Below, in pieces: positions 8,558 to 16,385 of a stretch of DNA of 64,000 nucleotides. The translations under genes and the position numbers were made by a program. A model generated the notes under the pieces. It was not told where the DNA came from and made no database searches. It saw nothing but the letters and a program-made list of their open reading frames with translations. This stretch comes from an uncultured Bacteroidales bacterium (GTDB taxonomy: Bacteria > Bacteroidota > Bacteroidia > Bacteroidales > Bacteroidaceae), in the NCBI GenBank assembly GCA_902800925.1, contig CADCGD010000038.1:21655-85654 (forward strand). The letters run 5' to 3'. The number at the start of each line of letters is the position of its first letter. Within the stretch, counting starts at the first letter, position 1.

Positions 8558-11389
8558 ATGAAACTGACGGACTGCATAGAAATTAAGGGCGCCAGGGTAA
8601 ACAACCTGAAGAACGTCGATGTCAAGATACCACGCAACAAACTCGTGGTGATTGCTGGTGTGTCAGGTAGCGGCAAGTCGTCGTTGGCTTTTGACACCCT
8701 CTATGCCGAGGGACAGCGTCGCTATGTAGAGAGTCTGTCTAGCTATGCCCGTCAGTTCCTGGGGCGTATGAATAAGCCTGAGTGCGACTTCATCAAGGGC
8801 ATCCCACCGGCTATTGCCATCGAACAGAAAGTCATCTCGCGCAATCCGCGCTCTACCGTTGGCACCACCACCGAGACCTACGAATATCTGCGTCTGCTCT
8901 ATGCCCGCATTGGGCGAACCTATTCACCCATCAGCGGTCAGGAGGTCAAGAAGCACTCTACTGAGGACATCATCCAATGTACCCTGCAGTATGCTCCTGG
9001 CACCAAGTTTGTCATTATGGCACCCATCCATCTCAACGAGGGGCGCACGTTGGAGCAACAACTTAAAATCTATGTCCAGAATGGCTATACCCGTCTGGCT
9101 GATGGTGGCAATATTATTCGCATCGACGACTTCCTGGCTAATCCATCACCCCTCCCTTTGGAGGGGAAGGGGGAGGCTCTCTATCTCGTCATCGACCGTC
9201 TCTCTGTCGACGCTGCCAAGGATGCCATCTCTCGATTGGTTGACTCTGCCGAGACGGCTTTCTACGAGGGTCATGGCGAGTGTCGCCTAATGTTCCTGCC
9301 ATCGAATATCTGCTACGACTTCTCTGTGCGTTTCGAGGCTGACGGCATTACTTTCGAGGAACCCACCGACAATCTTTTCTCCTTCAATTCGCCCATCGGC
9401 GCCTGTCCTGAGTGTCAGGGCTTCGGCAAGATTATCGGCATTGATGAACACCTTGTTATCCCTGACACGTCATTGTCTGTCTATGATGGTTGCGTAGTCT
9501 GCTGGCATGGTGAGAAGATGAAGATGTGGAAGGAGGAGTTCTGTCGTCGGGCAGCACAAGATGACTTTCCTATCTTCGAGCCGTACTATAATCTGACGCA
9601 GAAGCAGAAAGACATGCTGTGGCATGGGCTGCCCTCCGACAAGAATCGCGACAAGTACGACCGCGTGTCCATCGACAACTTCTTCCAGATGGTTCGCGAG
9701 AATCAGTATAAGATTCAGTATCGTGTCATGTTGGCGCGCTATCGCGGCAAGACGACGTGTCCTAAGTGTCACGGCACACGCCTTAAGCCCGAGGCTGACT
9801 ACGTGAAGATTGGCGGTCGCAGCATCTCTGACCTTGTCGAGATGCCCATCGTCCGACTGAAAGAGTGGTTCGACCACCTAGAGCTCACCGAACAGGAGCA
9901 GCAGATAGGGCGTCGTCTGCTCACCGAGATTACCACGCGTCTGCAGTTCATGCTCGACGTGGGTCTGGGCTATCTCACGCTGAACCGCATGTCGAACACC
10001 TTGTCGGGTGGCGAGAGCCAGCGCATCAACCTGACCACCTCGTTGGGTTCATCGCTCGTGGGTAGCCTCTATATCCTCGACGAGCCTAGCATCGGACTCC
10101 ATCAGCGCGACACCGACAGACTGCTGAAGGTTCTCAAGGAACTTCGTGACCTGGGCAATACCGTTGTCATCGTCGAGCACGACGAAGAGATTATGCGTGC
10201 TGCCGACTACCTCATCGACGTCGGTCCTGACGCTGGTCGTCTGGGTGGTGAAATCATGTATGCAGGGCCCGTTCCCGACGAGCGTGTGCTCGATGGTTTT
10301 CCCGTCGAGAGAAGTCACACCCTCCGCTACCTCACCCATCAGGACGAGATAGCACTTCCCGCCAGCCGTCGTCCCTGGAATCGCAAGATAACAGTCAAGG
10401 GAGCACGCATGAACAACCTTAAAGGTGCTACCGTTGACATCCCGCTCAATGTGATGACTGTCGTCACGGGTGTCTCGGGAAGTGGTAAGTCCAGCCTCGT
10501 CAAAGGCATCCTCTACCCTGCCCTCAAGCGCCACCTTGGTGAGGTGTGCGATACGCCAGGCGAGTATAGCGGACTGGAGGGCGACTACCAGGCTATCCAC
10601 CATGTGGAGTTTGTCGACCAGAATCCTATCGGCAAGTCCACCCGCTCCAATCCTGCTACCTATGTCAAGGCCTACGATGCCATCCGCGACCTCTTTGCCG
10701 ACCAACCATTGTCTCAGCAGATGGGGTTCACCAGCCAGTATTTCTCGTTTAACGCCGATGGTGGTCGTTGTGACGAGTGTAAGGGTGCCGGCGTCATAAC
10801 TGTTGAGATGCAGTTCATGGCCGACCTCGTGCTGGAGTGTGAGGCGTGTCATGGTCACCGCTTCAAGCACGACATCCTCGATGTGCGTTATCGTGGCAAG
10901 AACATCGATGATGTACTCAACATGACCATCTCCGAGGCCATCACCTTCTTCTCAGAAGACTCATCTGCCCTGACCAAAACCATCGTCGCCCGTCTGAAAA
11001 CCCTCGAGGACGTCGGCTTGGGATATATCAAACTCGGGCAGAACTCGTCGACGCTCTCTGGTGGTGAGAACCAGCGCGTCAAGCTGGCCTACTTCATCGG
11101 TCAGGAACGTCAGGAGCCTACCCTCTTCATCTTCGACGAACCCACCACGGGACTGCACTTCCACGACATCAACCGACTGCTTCAGGCCTTCAATGCCCTC
11201 ATAGAGCGTGGTCACACCATTCTCGTCATCGAGCACAACATGGATGTCATCAAGTGTGCCGACCACGTCATCGACATGGGCCCCGAAGGTGGCGACCGTG
11301 GTGGCGAGGTGGTCTGCACAGGAACGCCAGAAGAGATTGCTGCCTGCACCAAGAGTTTAACAGGAAAATTCCTGAAAGAGAAACTTTAA
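8558..11389 (+). CDS. uvrA: Excinuclease ABC subunit A
   Basis: UvrA recognises DNA damage and loads UvrB in nucleotide excision repair. The 943-residue protein has two ABC modules: Walker A 'GVSGSGKSSLAFDT' (about 34) and 'GVSGSGKSSLVKG' (about 640), and signatures 'LSGGESQRI' and 'LSGGENQRV'. Zinc modules are 'CPECQGFG', 'CPKCHGTR' and the 'CDECKGAG'/'CEACHG' pair. About residues 198-207 ('PLPLEGKGEA') come from an in-frame GC-rich repeat like that in hisH. Confidence 0.97.
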   Translation: MKLTDCIEIKGARVNNLKNVDVKIPRNKLVVIAGVSGSGKSSLAFDTLYAEGQRRYVESLSSYARQFLGRMNKPECDFIKGIPPAIAIEQKVISRNPRSTVGTTTETYEYLRLLYARIGRTYSPISGQEVKKHSTEDIIQCTLQYAPGTKFVIMAPIHLNEGRTLEQQLKIYVQNGYTRLADGGNIIRIDDFLANPSPLPLEGKGEALYLVIDRLSVDAAKDAISRLVDSAETAFYEGHGECRLMFLPSNICYDFSVRFEADGITFEEPTDNLFSFNSPIGACPECQGFGKIIGIDEHLVIPDTSLSVYDGCVVCWHGEKMKMWKEEFCRRAAQDDFPIFEPYYNLTQKQKDMLWHGLPSDKNRDKYDRVSIDNFFQMVRENQYKIQYRVMLARYRGKTTCPKCHGTRLKPEADYVKIGGRSISDLVEMPIVRLKEWFDHLELTEQEQQIGRRLLTEITTRLQFMLDVGLGYLTLNRMSNTLSGGESQRINLTTSLGSSLVGSLYILDEPSIGLHQRDTDRLLKVLKELRDLGNTVVIVEHDEEIMRAADYLIDVGPDAGRLGGEIMYAGPVPDERVLDGFPVERSHTLRYLTHQDEIALPASRRPWNRKITVKGARMNNLKGATVDIPLNVMTVVTGVSGSGKSSLVKGILYPALKRHLGEVCDTPGEYSGLEGDYQAIHHVEFVDQNPIGKSTRSNPATYVKAYDAIRDLFADQPLSQQMGFTSQYFSFNADGGRCDECKGAGVITVEMQFMADLVLECEACHGHRFKHDILDVRYRGKNIDDVLNMTISEAITFFSEDSSALTKTIVARLKTLEDVGLGYIKLGQNSSTLSGGENQRVKLAYFIGQERQEPTLFIFDEPTTGLHFHDINRLLQAFNALIERGHTILVIEHNMDVIKCADHVIDMGPEGGDRGGEVVCTGTPEEIAACTKSLTGKFLKEKL
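9149..9177. repeat. Single-arm GC-rich palindromic element inside uvrA
   Basis: This 29-base unit matches the right arm of the hisH element except for a couple of bases and keeps the reading frame open. It encodes the foreign-looking peptide 'PLPLEGKGEA' within an otherwise conserved protein. Confidence 0.85.
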
Positions 11390-11399
11390 TGCCAAAACA

Positions 11400-11431
11400 T
11401 TTGGTGGTTAAAGAAAAAAGTTGTACCTTTG
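11400..11431 (+). promoter_or_regulatory. Promoter of the tRNA-Thr/tRNA-Gly genes
   Basis: TTTG at 11400-11403, a 20-base gap and TACCTTTG at 11424-11431 match the Bacteroidota housekeeping promoter. The tRNA-Thr 5' end is 36 bases downstream. Confidence 0.78.
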
Positions 11432-11466
11432 CATCCGCTTTCGAGCAAAGAGATCTTTGAAAGGCT

Positions 11467-11539
<73 letters not shown>

Positions 11540-11550
11540 CACTTTTCTGC

Positions 11551-11592
11551 AAAAGAGTCAGCAATCCACCTACGGGTCCTGACTCTTTTTTC
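11551..11592 (+). terminator. Terminator-like hairpin between tRNA-Thr and tRNA-Gly
   Basis: AAAAGAGTCAG (11551-11561) pairs with CTGACTCTTTT (11579-11589) and is followed by T residues. Its place inside the tRNA cluster could reduce read-through to tRNA-Gly or act as a processing element. Confidence 0.6.
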
Positions 11593-11598
11593 TTGCAA

Positions 11599-11671
11599 GC
11601 GGATTTAGCTCAGTTGGTAGAGCATTGGCTTCCCAAGCCGAGGGTCGCGGGTTCGAGTCCCGTAATCCGCT
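11599..11671 (+). tRNA. tRNA-Gly (anticodon CCC)
   Basis: Acceptor GCGGATT pairs with AATCCGC. The anticodon stem TTGGC/GCCGA encloses loop TTCCCAA, giving anticodon CCC. The T arm GCGGGTTCGAGTCCCGT is intact. CCA is not encoded. Confidence 0.94.
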
Positions 11672-11741
11672 CTTCAAAAACACCGAAAAACGGTGCGAAA
11701 AGAGAAAAGTTAACGAGAAAGTGAAAAAAGTCTTCGAAAAA

Positions 11742-11773
11742 TTTGCAAGGTTCGAAAATAAGTAGTACCTTTG
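11742..11773 (+). promoter_or_regulatory. Promoter of the tRNA-Ser/tRNA-Glu genes
   Basis: TTTG at 11742-11745, a 20-base gap and TACCTTTG at 11766-11773. It lies about 48 bases upstream of the tRNA-Ser-like sequence and probably also drives tRNA-Glu. Confidence 0.78.
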
Positions 11774-11820
11774 CACCCGCAATCAAGGAGATAACCCCAC
11801 GGTTTGCAGCTGAGACATCT

Positions 11821-11907
11821 GGAAGGATGGGTGAGTGGCTGAAACCAGCAGTTTGCTAAACTGCCGTACGGGTTCCCGTACCGGGGGTTCGAATCTGCGA
11901 GCGCACC
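11821..11907 (+). pseudogene. tRNA-Ser (GCT)-like gene with non-matching 3' end
   Basis: The 5' three quarters are a normal class-II tRNA-Ser: acceptor GGAAGGA, D arm, anticodon arm GCAGT-TTGCTAA-ACTGC (anticodon GCT) and a long variable arm TACGGG-TT-CCCGTA. From the T loop onward it fails. The T-stem 5' half GGGGG faces CTGCG, and the acceptor faces AGCGCAC instead of TCCTTCC. The last bases, AGCGCAC-C, would suit a different tRNA (partner GTGCGCT), which is absent upstream. It looks like a chimera joined inside the shared GGTTCGAATC T-arm sequence. Confidence 0.75.
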
Positions 11908-11914
11908 TAACGAT

Positions 11915-11986
11915 GGTCGATTCATCTAATGGTTAGGATACAAGATTCTCAATCTTGGCATAGGGGTTCGATTCCCCTATCGACTA
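11915..11986 (+). tRNA. tRNA-Glu (anticodon CTC)
   Basis: Acceptor GGTCGAT pairs with ATCGACT (with a terminal G-T pair, as often seen in Bacteroidota tRNA-Glu). The anticodon stem CAAGA/TCTTG encloses TTCTCAA, anticodon CTC. The T arm AGGGGTTCGATTCCCCT is intact. Discriminator A. Confidence 0.93.
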
Positions 11987-11995
11987 CAAGAGGTA

Positions 11996-12026
11996 AGCCG
12001 CTGATTTTCAGCGGCTATTTTTTTTG
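11996..12026 (+). terminator. Rho-independent terminator after tRNA-Glu
   Basis: A perfect 9-base stem, AGCCGCTGA / TCAGCGGCT with a TTT loop, is followed by a run of nine T residues. It ends the tRNA transcription unit just before the DMT transporter gene. Confidence 0.92.
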
Positions 12027-12038
12027 ATATTAAAAGCA

Positions 12039-12980
12039 ATGAAAAATAACAAAGCGCTTATAGCCCATCTTTCGATGTTTGGTGCCTGTGCCTTCTGGGG
12101 GCTGATGGCACCTTTGGGCAAGGATGCGATGACCCACGGACTCGACGGACTGACAATGGTGTCATTCCGTGTACTGGGCGGCTGTACCCTCTTCTGGCTG
12201 ACATCGCTCTTCGTCAAGAAAGAGCAAGTACCGACAAAAGACAAACTGATGTTTATCGGTGCTGCTGTGTTCGGTCTGATTACGAACCAGTGCTGTTACA
12301 CCATCGGCCTGAGTATTACCTCGCCCATCAATGCCTCCATCGTCACCACATCGATGCCCATCTTCGCCATGATTCTTGCCGCCCTGATTTTGAAGGAGCC
12401 GATTACAGGCAAGAAAGCCTTGGGTGTACTGATGGGGTGCAGCGGAGCACTCATTCTGATACTTACCTCTGCATCGGCAGTCTCTGACAAGGTGGGCGAC
12501 ATCCGAGGCGACCTGCTATGTCTGGCAGCACAGTTCTCCTTCGCCCTCTACCTGTCATTGTTCAATCCACTCATACGTCGCTATTCCGTCTTCACCACCA
12601 ACAAGTGGATGTTCTTCTGGGCCTCGTTGCTCATCATGCCCTTTACCTTCGGCCATGTGAAGGATGTTGTGAGCCAGCCTATACCAGCTACCACATGGTG
12701 GGAGGCGGCCTACGTCGTGGTCTTTGGCACCTATCTGGGATATATCCTGACAATGATTGGTCAGAAGACGCTACGCCCAACGGTGGTGTCAGTCTACAAC
12801 TATGTCCAGCCCATCGTCTCTGTCGTTGTCTCTGTTCTGACAGGCCTTGGCATCCTGAAACCCTCGCACGCTATCGCAGTCATTCTGGTATTCTCGGGTG
12901 TATGGTTAGTCACCAAGTCCCGTAGCCGTCACGACATGGAAAAACTGGCGCAGACTCGTGGCAGCAGACGGGCAAATTGA
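12039..12980 (+). CDS. DMT superfamily (EamA) transporter
   Basis: A roughly 313-residue inner-membrane protein with about ten hydrophobic segments in two EamA halves. Typical features are 'FGACAFWGLMAPLGKDA' in the first helix, 'SITSPINASIVTTSMPIF' in the first half and 'YLGYILTMIGQKTLRPT' in the second. The ATG at 12039 is chosen over a TTG five codons earlier, which would lie in the T run of the preceding terminator. Probable role is export or uptake of a small metabolite; the substrate is unknown. Confidence 0.88.
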   Translation: MKNNKALIAHLSMFGACAFWGLMAPLGKDAMTHGLDGLTMVSFRVLGGCTLFWLTSLFVKKEQVPTKDKLMFIGAAVFGLITNQCCYTIGLSITSPINASIVTTSMPIFAMILAALILKEPITGKKALGVLMGCSGALILILTSASAVSDKVGDIRGDLLCLAAQFSFALYLSLFNPLIRRYSVFTTNKWMFFWASLLIMPFTFGHVKDVVSQPIPATTWWEAAYVVVFGTYLGYILTMIGQKTLRPTVVSVYNYVQPIVSVVVSVLTGLGILKPSHAIAVILVFSGVWLVTKSRSRHDMEKLAQTRGSRRAN

Positions 12981-13270
12981 GCGCAACGCCCTCGGAGTGC
13001 ATAACGAACTATGCATAGCACTGGGGGGCCTGGTAGAGGAAGAGGTCTGATGGCTGATGTAAGATGTAAGAAGTAAGATGAGTGTTCCAGTTCCAAATGT
13101 TCCAATTAGAAATTGAGGGACAAATACCCCCTTTATAGATTCTATAACTAACTAATATATAGATAGTTATATATGTAAATAAGGGGTAATGGAACTGCCA
13201 TAATATCAATTGGAACAACTGGAACTGGAACAGACATCCATGTATTATTTATCTAAAAAGCAATAAATCA
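12981..13270. repeat. Non-coding stretch with a large imperfect inverted repeat
   Basis: No gene is seen. A 24-base arm at 13084-13107 (GTTCCAGTTCCAAATG then TTCCAATT) is repeated in inverse at 13208-13231 with two mismatches. Inside lie further inverse matches: TACCCCCTTTA against TAAATAAGGGGTA, and ATAACTA against TAGTTAT. The roughly 150-base unit could fold into one long hairpin. Each arm is built of a repeated GTTCCA word. Confidence 0.7.
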
Positions 13271-13455
13271 ATGAGATACGAGATTTCAAAATCAACAGCT
13301 CCCACGATGCCGACACTTGGCAAAGGGACAGAATGCATTAAATTACTCCTCTCACAGGCCTCAAAAGGCATGCACGAACCCCTCGTTCCGATGTTTTTTC
13401 CCGTATTTGGTACACATCAGCGGCGCAGAATTTCGCTCACAAGACAGCTGTATAA
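13271..13455 (+). pseudogene. Remnant of a DUF3987/VirE-type gene
   Basis: The frame from 13271 reads 'TMPTLGKGTECIKLLLSQAS' followed by 'KGMHEPLVPMFFPVFGTH', which I recognise as the start of the DUF3987 helicase-like region found in Bacteroidales VirE-type proteins. After 'FGTH' the homology continues in another frame as 'HISGAEFRSQDS', so one base is missing near 13415. No further homology follows. The remnant is near a repeat-rich patch; a full-length relative is at 30516-32978. The family assignment rests on recall, not a search. Confidence 0.6.
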
Positions 13456-13461
13456 GGCATC

Positions 13462-13542
13462 GTTATCAGTCTAATACCGTCATGTATCAGCCTAATACCG
13501 TCCCGTATCAGGCTAAGCCGTGCGTGTATCAGCCTAATATTA
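13462..13542. repeat. Four direct repeats of about 21 bases
   Basis: Units start at 13462, 13484, 13505 and 13526. The consensus is GTATCAGCCTAATACCGTC plus two bases; the third copy has drifted (GTATCAGGCTAAGCCGTGCGT) and the fourth is partial. There are no unique spacers of constant length, so this is not a CRISPR array. It lies at the 3' end of the MBL gene. Confidence 0.8.
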
Positions 13543-14325
13543 CATTAACTTGGATGTTTTTTTTGTCTTTAAAATAATCACCTGACCATCGTAGGCCAGC
13601 TGGATGTTGGCGGGCAGGGAGGCATTGACCTCTGCATGACGGCCGATGTCGTGGCTGGAATGGATGAGCCATGTCTGACGGGCCCCTATCCTACGGGCGA
13701 AGGCTACGGCCTCGTCGAGGGTCTGGTGGGAGTGATGGGGCTTCTGGCGCAGAGCGTTGACGACGAGGGTGTCACAGCCCTCAATATAGGGAATCTCACT
13801 CTCGTCGATGGTTTTCATGTCGGTGATATAGACCAACGGACCGATGCGGTAGCCAAGTATGGGCAGGTCGTGGTGCATGACCTGGAAGGGAACGATGTTG
13901 AGGTCGCCAATGCTGAAAACCTCGTGCTTGTGAATCTCGTGAAGTTGGATGGCGGGCACGCCTGGATAGCGGTGCTCGGCAAAGCAGTAAGGTAGCATCT
14001 CGAGCATGCCTCGACGGGCGATGGGGTCGGCATAGACATTGATTTCGCCAAACTGGCAATAGGGACGGATATCGTCCATGCCGCCCATGTGGTCATAGTG
14101 GGCGTGGGTGATGAGAATGCCGTCAATCTTGCGAAACGGTTGCGGCATGATTTGCTGACGGAAGTCGGGGCCACAGTCGATGAGCAGTCGCGTCTGCTCC
14201 GTCTCGATGAGTGCCGAGCAGCGCAAGCGCTTGTCGTGCGGGTCGGTGCTGCTACAGGTATAGCACTGGCAGCCGATGGTGGGCACCCCACACGATGTTC
14301 CCGTTCCTAAGAATACAACTCTCAT
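13540..14325 (-). CDS. MBL-fold metal-dependent hydrolase (PhnP/YycJ-like)
   Basis: The protein begins 'MRVVFLGTGTSCGVPTIGC' and carries the metallo-beta-lactamase metal motif 'THAHYDHMGGMDD' (about residues 75-87), with later ligands in 'FQVMHHDLP' and 'WLIHSSHDIGRH'. Cys pairs near the N terminus (GCQCYTC) resemble PhnP-type phosphodiesterases. The ATG at 14325 is chosen over an upstream TTG because the family starts with this beta strand. Exact substrate is unknown. Confidence 0.87.
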   Translation of the reverse strand: MRVVFLGTGTSCGVPTIGCQCYTCSSTDPHDKRLRCSALIETEQTRLLIDCGPDFRQQIMPQPFRKIDGILITHAHYDHMGGMDDIRPYCQFGEINVYADPIARRGMLEMLPYCFAEHRYPGVPAIQLHEIHKHEVFSIGDLNIVPFQVMHHDLPILGYRIGPLVYITDMKTIDESEIPYIEGCDTLVVNALRQKPHHSHQTLDEAVAFARRIGARQTWLIHSSHDIGRHAEVNASLPANIQLAYDGQVIILKTKKTSKLM

Positions 14326-14330
14326 ATTAT

Positions 14331-14372
14331 TAAAAGACAACTTGGACTACCTAGGACAACTTAAACAACTTA
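14331..14372. repeat. Cluster of GACAACTT words upstream of the MBL gene
   Basis: Read on the minus strand this spacer carries AAGTTGT, AAGTTGTCC and AAGTTGTCTTT in succession. The same words fill the spacer beside the smalltalk gene at 34701-34855. Confidence 0.65.
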
Positions 14373-14377
14373 TAATA

Positions 14378-15376
14378 TTATATAATGTTTACTTCAGGGT
14401 GGATATCGATGCCAAACTTCTTCTGGACATCAGCACGAATGGTGTTGCAGAGGTCAACAATCTCCTGACCTGTGGCGCCACCACGATTGACAAGCACCAA
14501 GGCCTGCTTGTCGTGGACACCTGCACGGCCCAGCGAACGGCCTTTCCAGCCACACTGGTCAATCATCCAGCCGGCGGGAATCTTCTCGTGATCAGCATCT
14601 ATATAATAATGTGGCATATCGGGATAGGCGGCCAGCAGTTGCTCGAACTTCTGACGCTCCACGACGGGATTCATGAAAAAGCTGCCTGCATTGCCCGTGA
14701 CCTTGGGGTCAGGGAGCTTGGCATTGCGGATGTCGATGACGACCTGACGCAGCTCGGCAGCTGTCGGCGTCTGGATGCCTCGGCGGTCAAGCTCGCTACG
14801 GATATTGCCATACTCGGTAGACTGACGGCTCTCGTCGCTGGACAGCTGGTAGACGACATGCGTGATGAGGTATTTGTTCTTCCACTCGTGCTTGAAACGG
14901 CTGTCGCGATAGCCATACTGGCACTCCTCGCGAGAAAAGACACACAGGCGGCCTGTACCAATCTCGACGGCTTCGACAGACGCTATCAGGTCCTTGACCT
15001 CGGCACCATAGGCACCGATATTCTGTACGGCACTGGCACCCACCTCACCAGGAATGAGTGACAGGTTCTCGGCACCAAAGAGTCTGTGGCCTACACACCA
15101 GGCAACGACCGCATCCCACGTTTCACCACTGCCGCAACGAATACGGCTATCAGACTGGGTTTCAATACCTTTCATCGCAGAGTGAACCACTGTCCCATTA
15201 AAGTCTTTCGTCAGCAGAAGGTTGCTGCCAGCACCTATCAACAGATAGGGTCCATCGAGTAGTTTGGCAACCGCCTGAGCCTCTTCCACGGAACTGTATT
15301 CCACGAACCGGCGACACTTGGCATCAATACCAAACGTGTTATGAGCAAGCAAGCTATAATTAACTTGGTCAACCAT
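14378..15376 (-). CDS. murB: UDP-N-acetylmuramate dehydrogenase (UDP-N-acetylenolpyruvoylglucosamine reductase)
   Basis: MurB reduces UDP-GlcNAc-enolpyruvate to UDP-MurNAc using NADPH and FAD, a cytoplasmic step in peptidoglycan synthesis. The FAD-binding loop 'LIGAGSNLLLTKDFNG' is near residue 47, and the catalytic Ser lies in 'GNAGSFFMNPVV'. 'NLSLIPGEVGASAVQNIGAYG' spans the central FAD domain. Length of 332 matches the E. coli-like class. The ATG follows an AT-repeat spacer. Confidence 0.95.
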   Translation of the reverse strand: MVDQVNYSLLAHNTFGIDAKCRRFVEYSSVEEAQAVAKLLDGPYLLIGAGSNLLLTKDFNGTVVHSAMKGIETQSDSRIRCGSGETWDAVVAWCVGHRLFGAENLSLIPGEVGASAVQNIGAYGAEVKDLIASVEAVEIGTGRLCVFSREECQYGYRDSRFKHEWKNKYLITHVVYQLSSDESRQSTEYGNIRSELDRRGIQTPTAAELRQVVIDIRNAKLPDPKVTGNAGSFFMNPVVERQKFEQLLAAYPDMPHYYIDADHEKIPAGWMIDQCGWKGRSLGRAGVHDKQALVLVNRGGATGQEIVDLCNTIRADVQKKFGIDIHPEVNII

Positions 15377-15423
15377 TATCCATTATCATTTATCAGTTAT
15401 CATTTAGGCCGCAGGCCGCCATG
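15377..15423 (-). repeat. Composite spacer: GC palindrome plus TGATAA repeats, upstream of murB
   Basis: On the minus strand it reads GGCGGCCTGCGGCCTAA followed by ATGATAACTGATAAATGATAA, ending at the murB start. The same two-part design is found before prs and before ilvN. Confidence 0.75.
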
Positions 15424-16266
15424 TTATGTAGTCAGTTTTGTCAGTTTCCAATCACCGTTCTTGCGCTTGAACGTCATCTCCACTTCCAGACCGTTGGCTA
15501 TGCCTCGCAAAACGAAGACTTTGCTGTCACCCTCACGGATGGGCTTACCATAGATAATGTTATAGATCATCTTCTTTGGCAGTTCGGGTGCAAAAGCCTC
15601 CCATGTATCAGGCGTAATGATGCCCTCCATCATATTGAAGTCGTCGTCAGGATCAGGACCCACAAACTTCACGGTACTGGCCAGGCTCTTCTCCTGGAAG
15701 GCCTTGTCGCTGGCAAACTGGTGGTAGAACGCCAGGAACGAGGCGTTGATATTACGCGTGATAGGAATGGTACGCAACAGCGTCAGCATCCAGGCACCAC
15801 GCTTGCGGTCGAAGACATACTGGTCAATCTGCTGCGTGTCGAAATGGATTTTCTCTACAATGGCATGGTTGACTGACGTGTCCTTCACAATCTCCATGTG
15901 CTTCTCGTTGTCGAAGAGCAGCGTGTAATAACCCTGACGCATGAAGAAATGCTCTGGTTTCCAGTCTTTTTTTGTCAACTTCTGCGTCTTGCCGTCGCGC
16001 TGACAAAGCAAGGGAAAATGGATGCGCTCCATCTGCAATTTGTGATTGACAACGAAGTTGTAGACAAAGTCGTCGAACAGCTCGTCAGCAGCCTTGGGCA
16101 TCGGATAATCCTCTGCCAGCAACGAGTCGTTGCGGAGGGAGTCATTCTGTAAAGAGTCGGCAGGTACTTCCTCTGTGGCCTGTCCACTTTTGTTGCCGCC
16201 ACACGATGCAAGAACGGCCAGCAACACAACCGAAACAATAAGATTTAGTCTCATGAGTGAACTCAT
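15424..16266 (-). CDS. DUF4348-family lipoprotein
   Basis: A predicted secreted lipoprotein of about 280 residues. The signal peptide is 'LNLIVSVVLLAVLASC' with the lipobox Cys about residue 20, followed by an acidic linker rich in 'NDSL' repeats. The body ('DELFDDFVYNF', 'DTWEAFAPELP', C-terminal 'GDWKLTKL') resembles the Bacteroidales DUF4348 family, whose function is unknown. A CAAAGTTA element (minus-strand TAACTTTG, 16294-16301) lies just upstream. ATG 16254 is an alternative start. Confidence 0.8.
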   Translation of the reverse strand: MSSLMRLNLIVSVVLLAVLASCGGNKSGQATEEVPADSLQNDSLRNDSLLAEDYPMPKAADELFDDFVYNFVVNHKLQMERIHFPLLCQRDGKTQKLTKKDWKPEHFFMRQGYYTLLFDNEKHMEIVKDTSVNHAIVEKIHFDTQQIDQYVFDRKRGAWMLTLLRTIPITRNINASFLAFYHQFASDKAFQEKSLASTVKFVGPDPDDDFNMMEGIITPDTWEAFAPELPKKMIYNIIYGKPIREGDSKVFVLRGIANGLEVEMTFKRKNGDWKLTKLTT

Positions 16267-16344
16267 TTTTCTATCTTCTCTCAAAATTTTGTGCAAAGTT
16301 ACAAATATTCTTTAATTTTTCACCTTTAATTTTCATTTTATTTG

Positions 16345-16352
16345 TACCTTTG
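16345..16352 (+). promoter_or_regulatory. -7 element upstream of pheS
   Basis: TACCTTTG ends 33 bases before the pheS ATG. No clear TTTG is seen at the expected -33 position, only T-rich sequence. Confidence 0.55.
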
Positions 16353-16385
16353 CATCAAAATTTGAGAAATACATCAAAAAAGACT

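Noticed and set aside
13462-13542. Possible CRISPR array
   Set aside because: Repeats are adjacent without unique spacers, units drift, and no cas gene is present.
13317-13577. An 86-codon plus-strand frame
   Set aside because: Only a short segment ('HISGAEF') is protein-like, as the shifted continuation of the DUF3987 remnant. The rest translates the 21-base direct repeats.
14276-15061. A 261-codon plus-strand frame
   Set aside because: It is antisense to murB, which has all family motifs.
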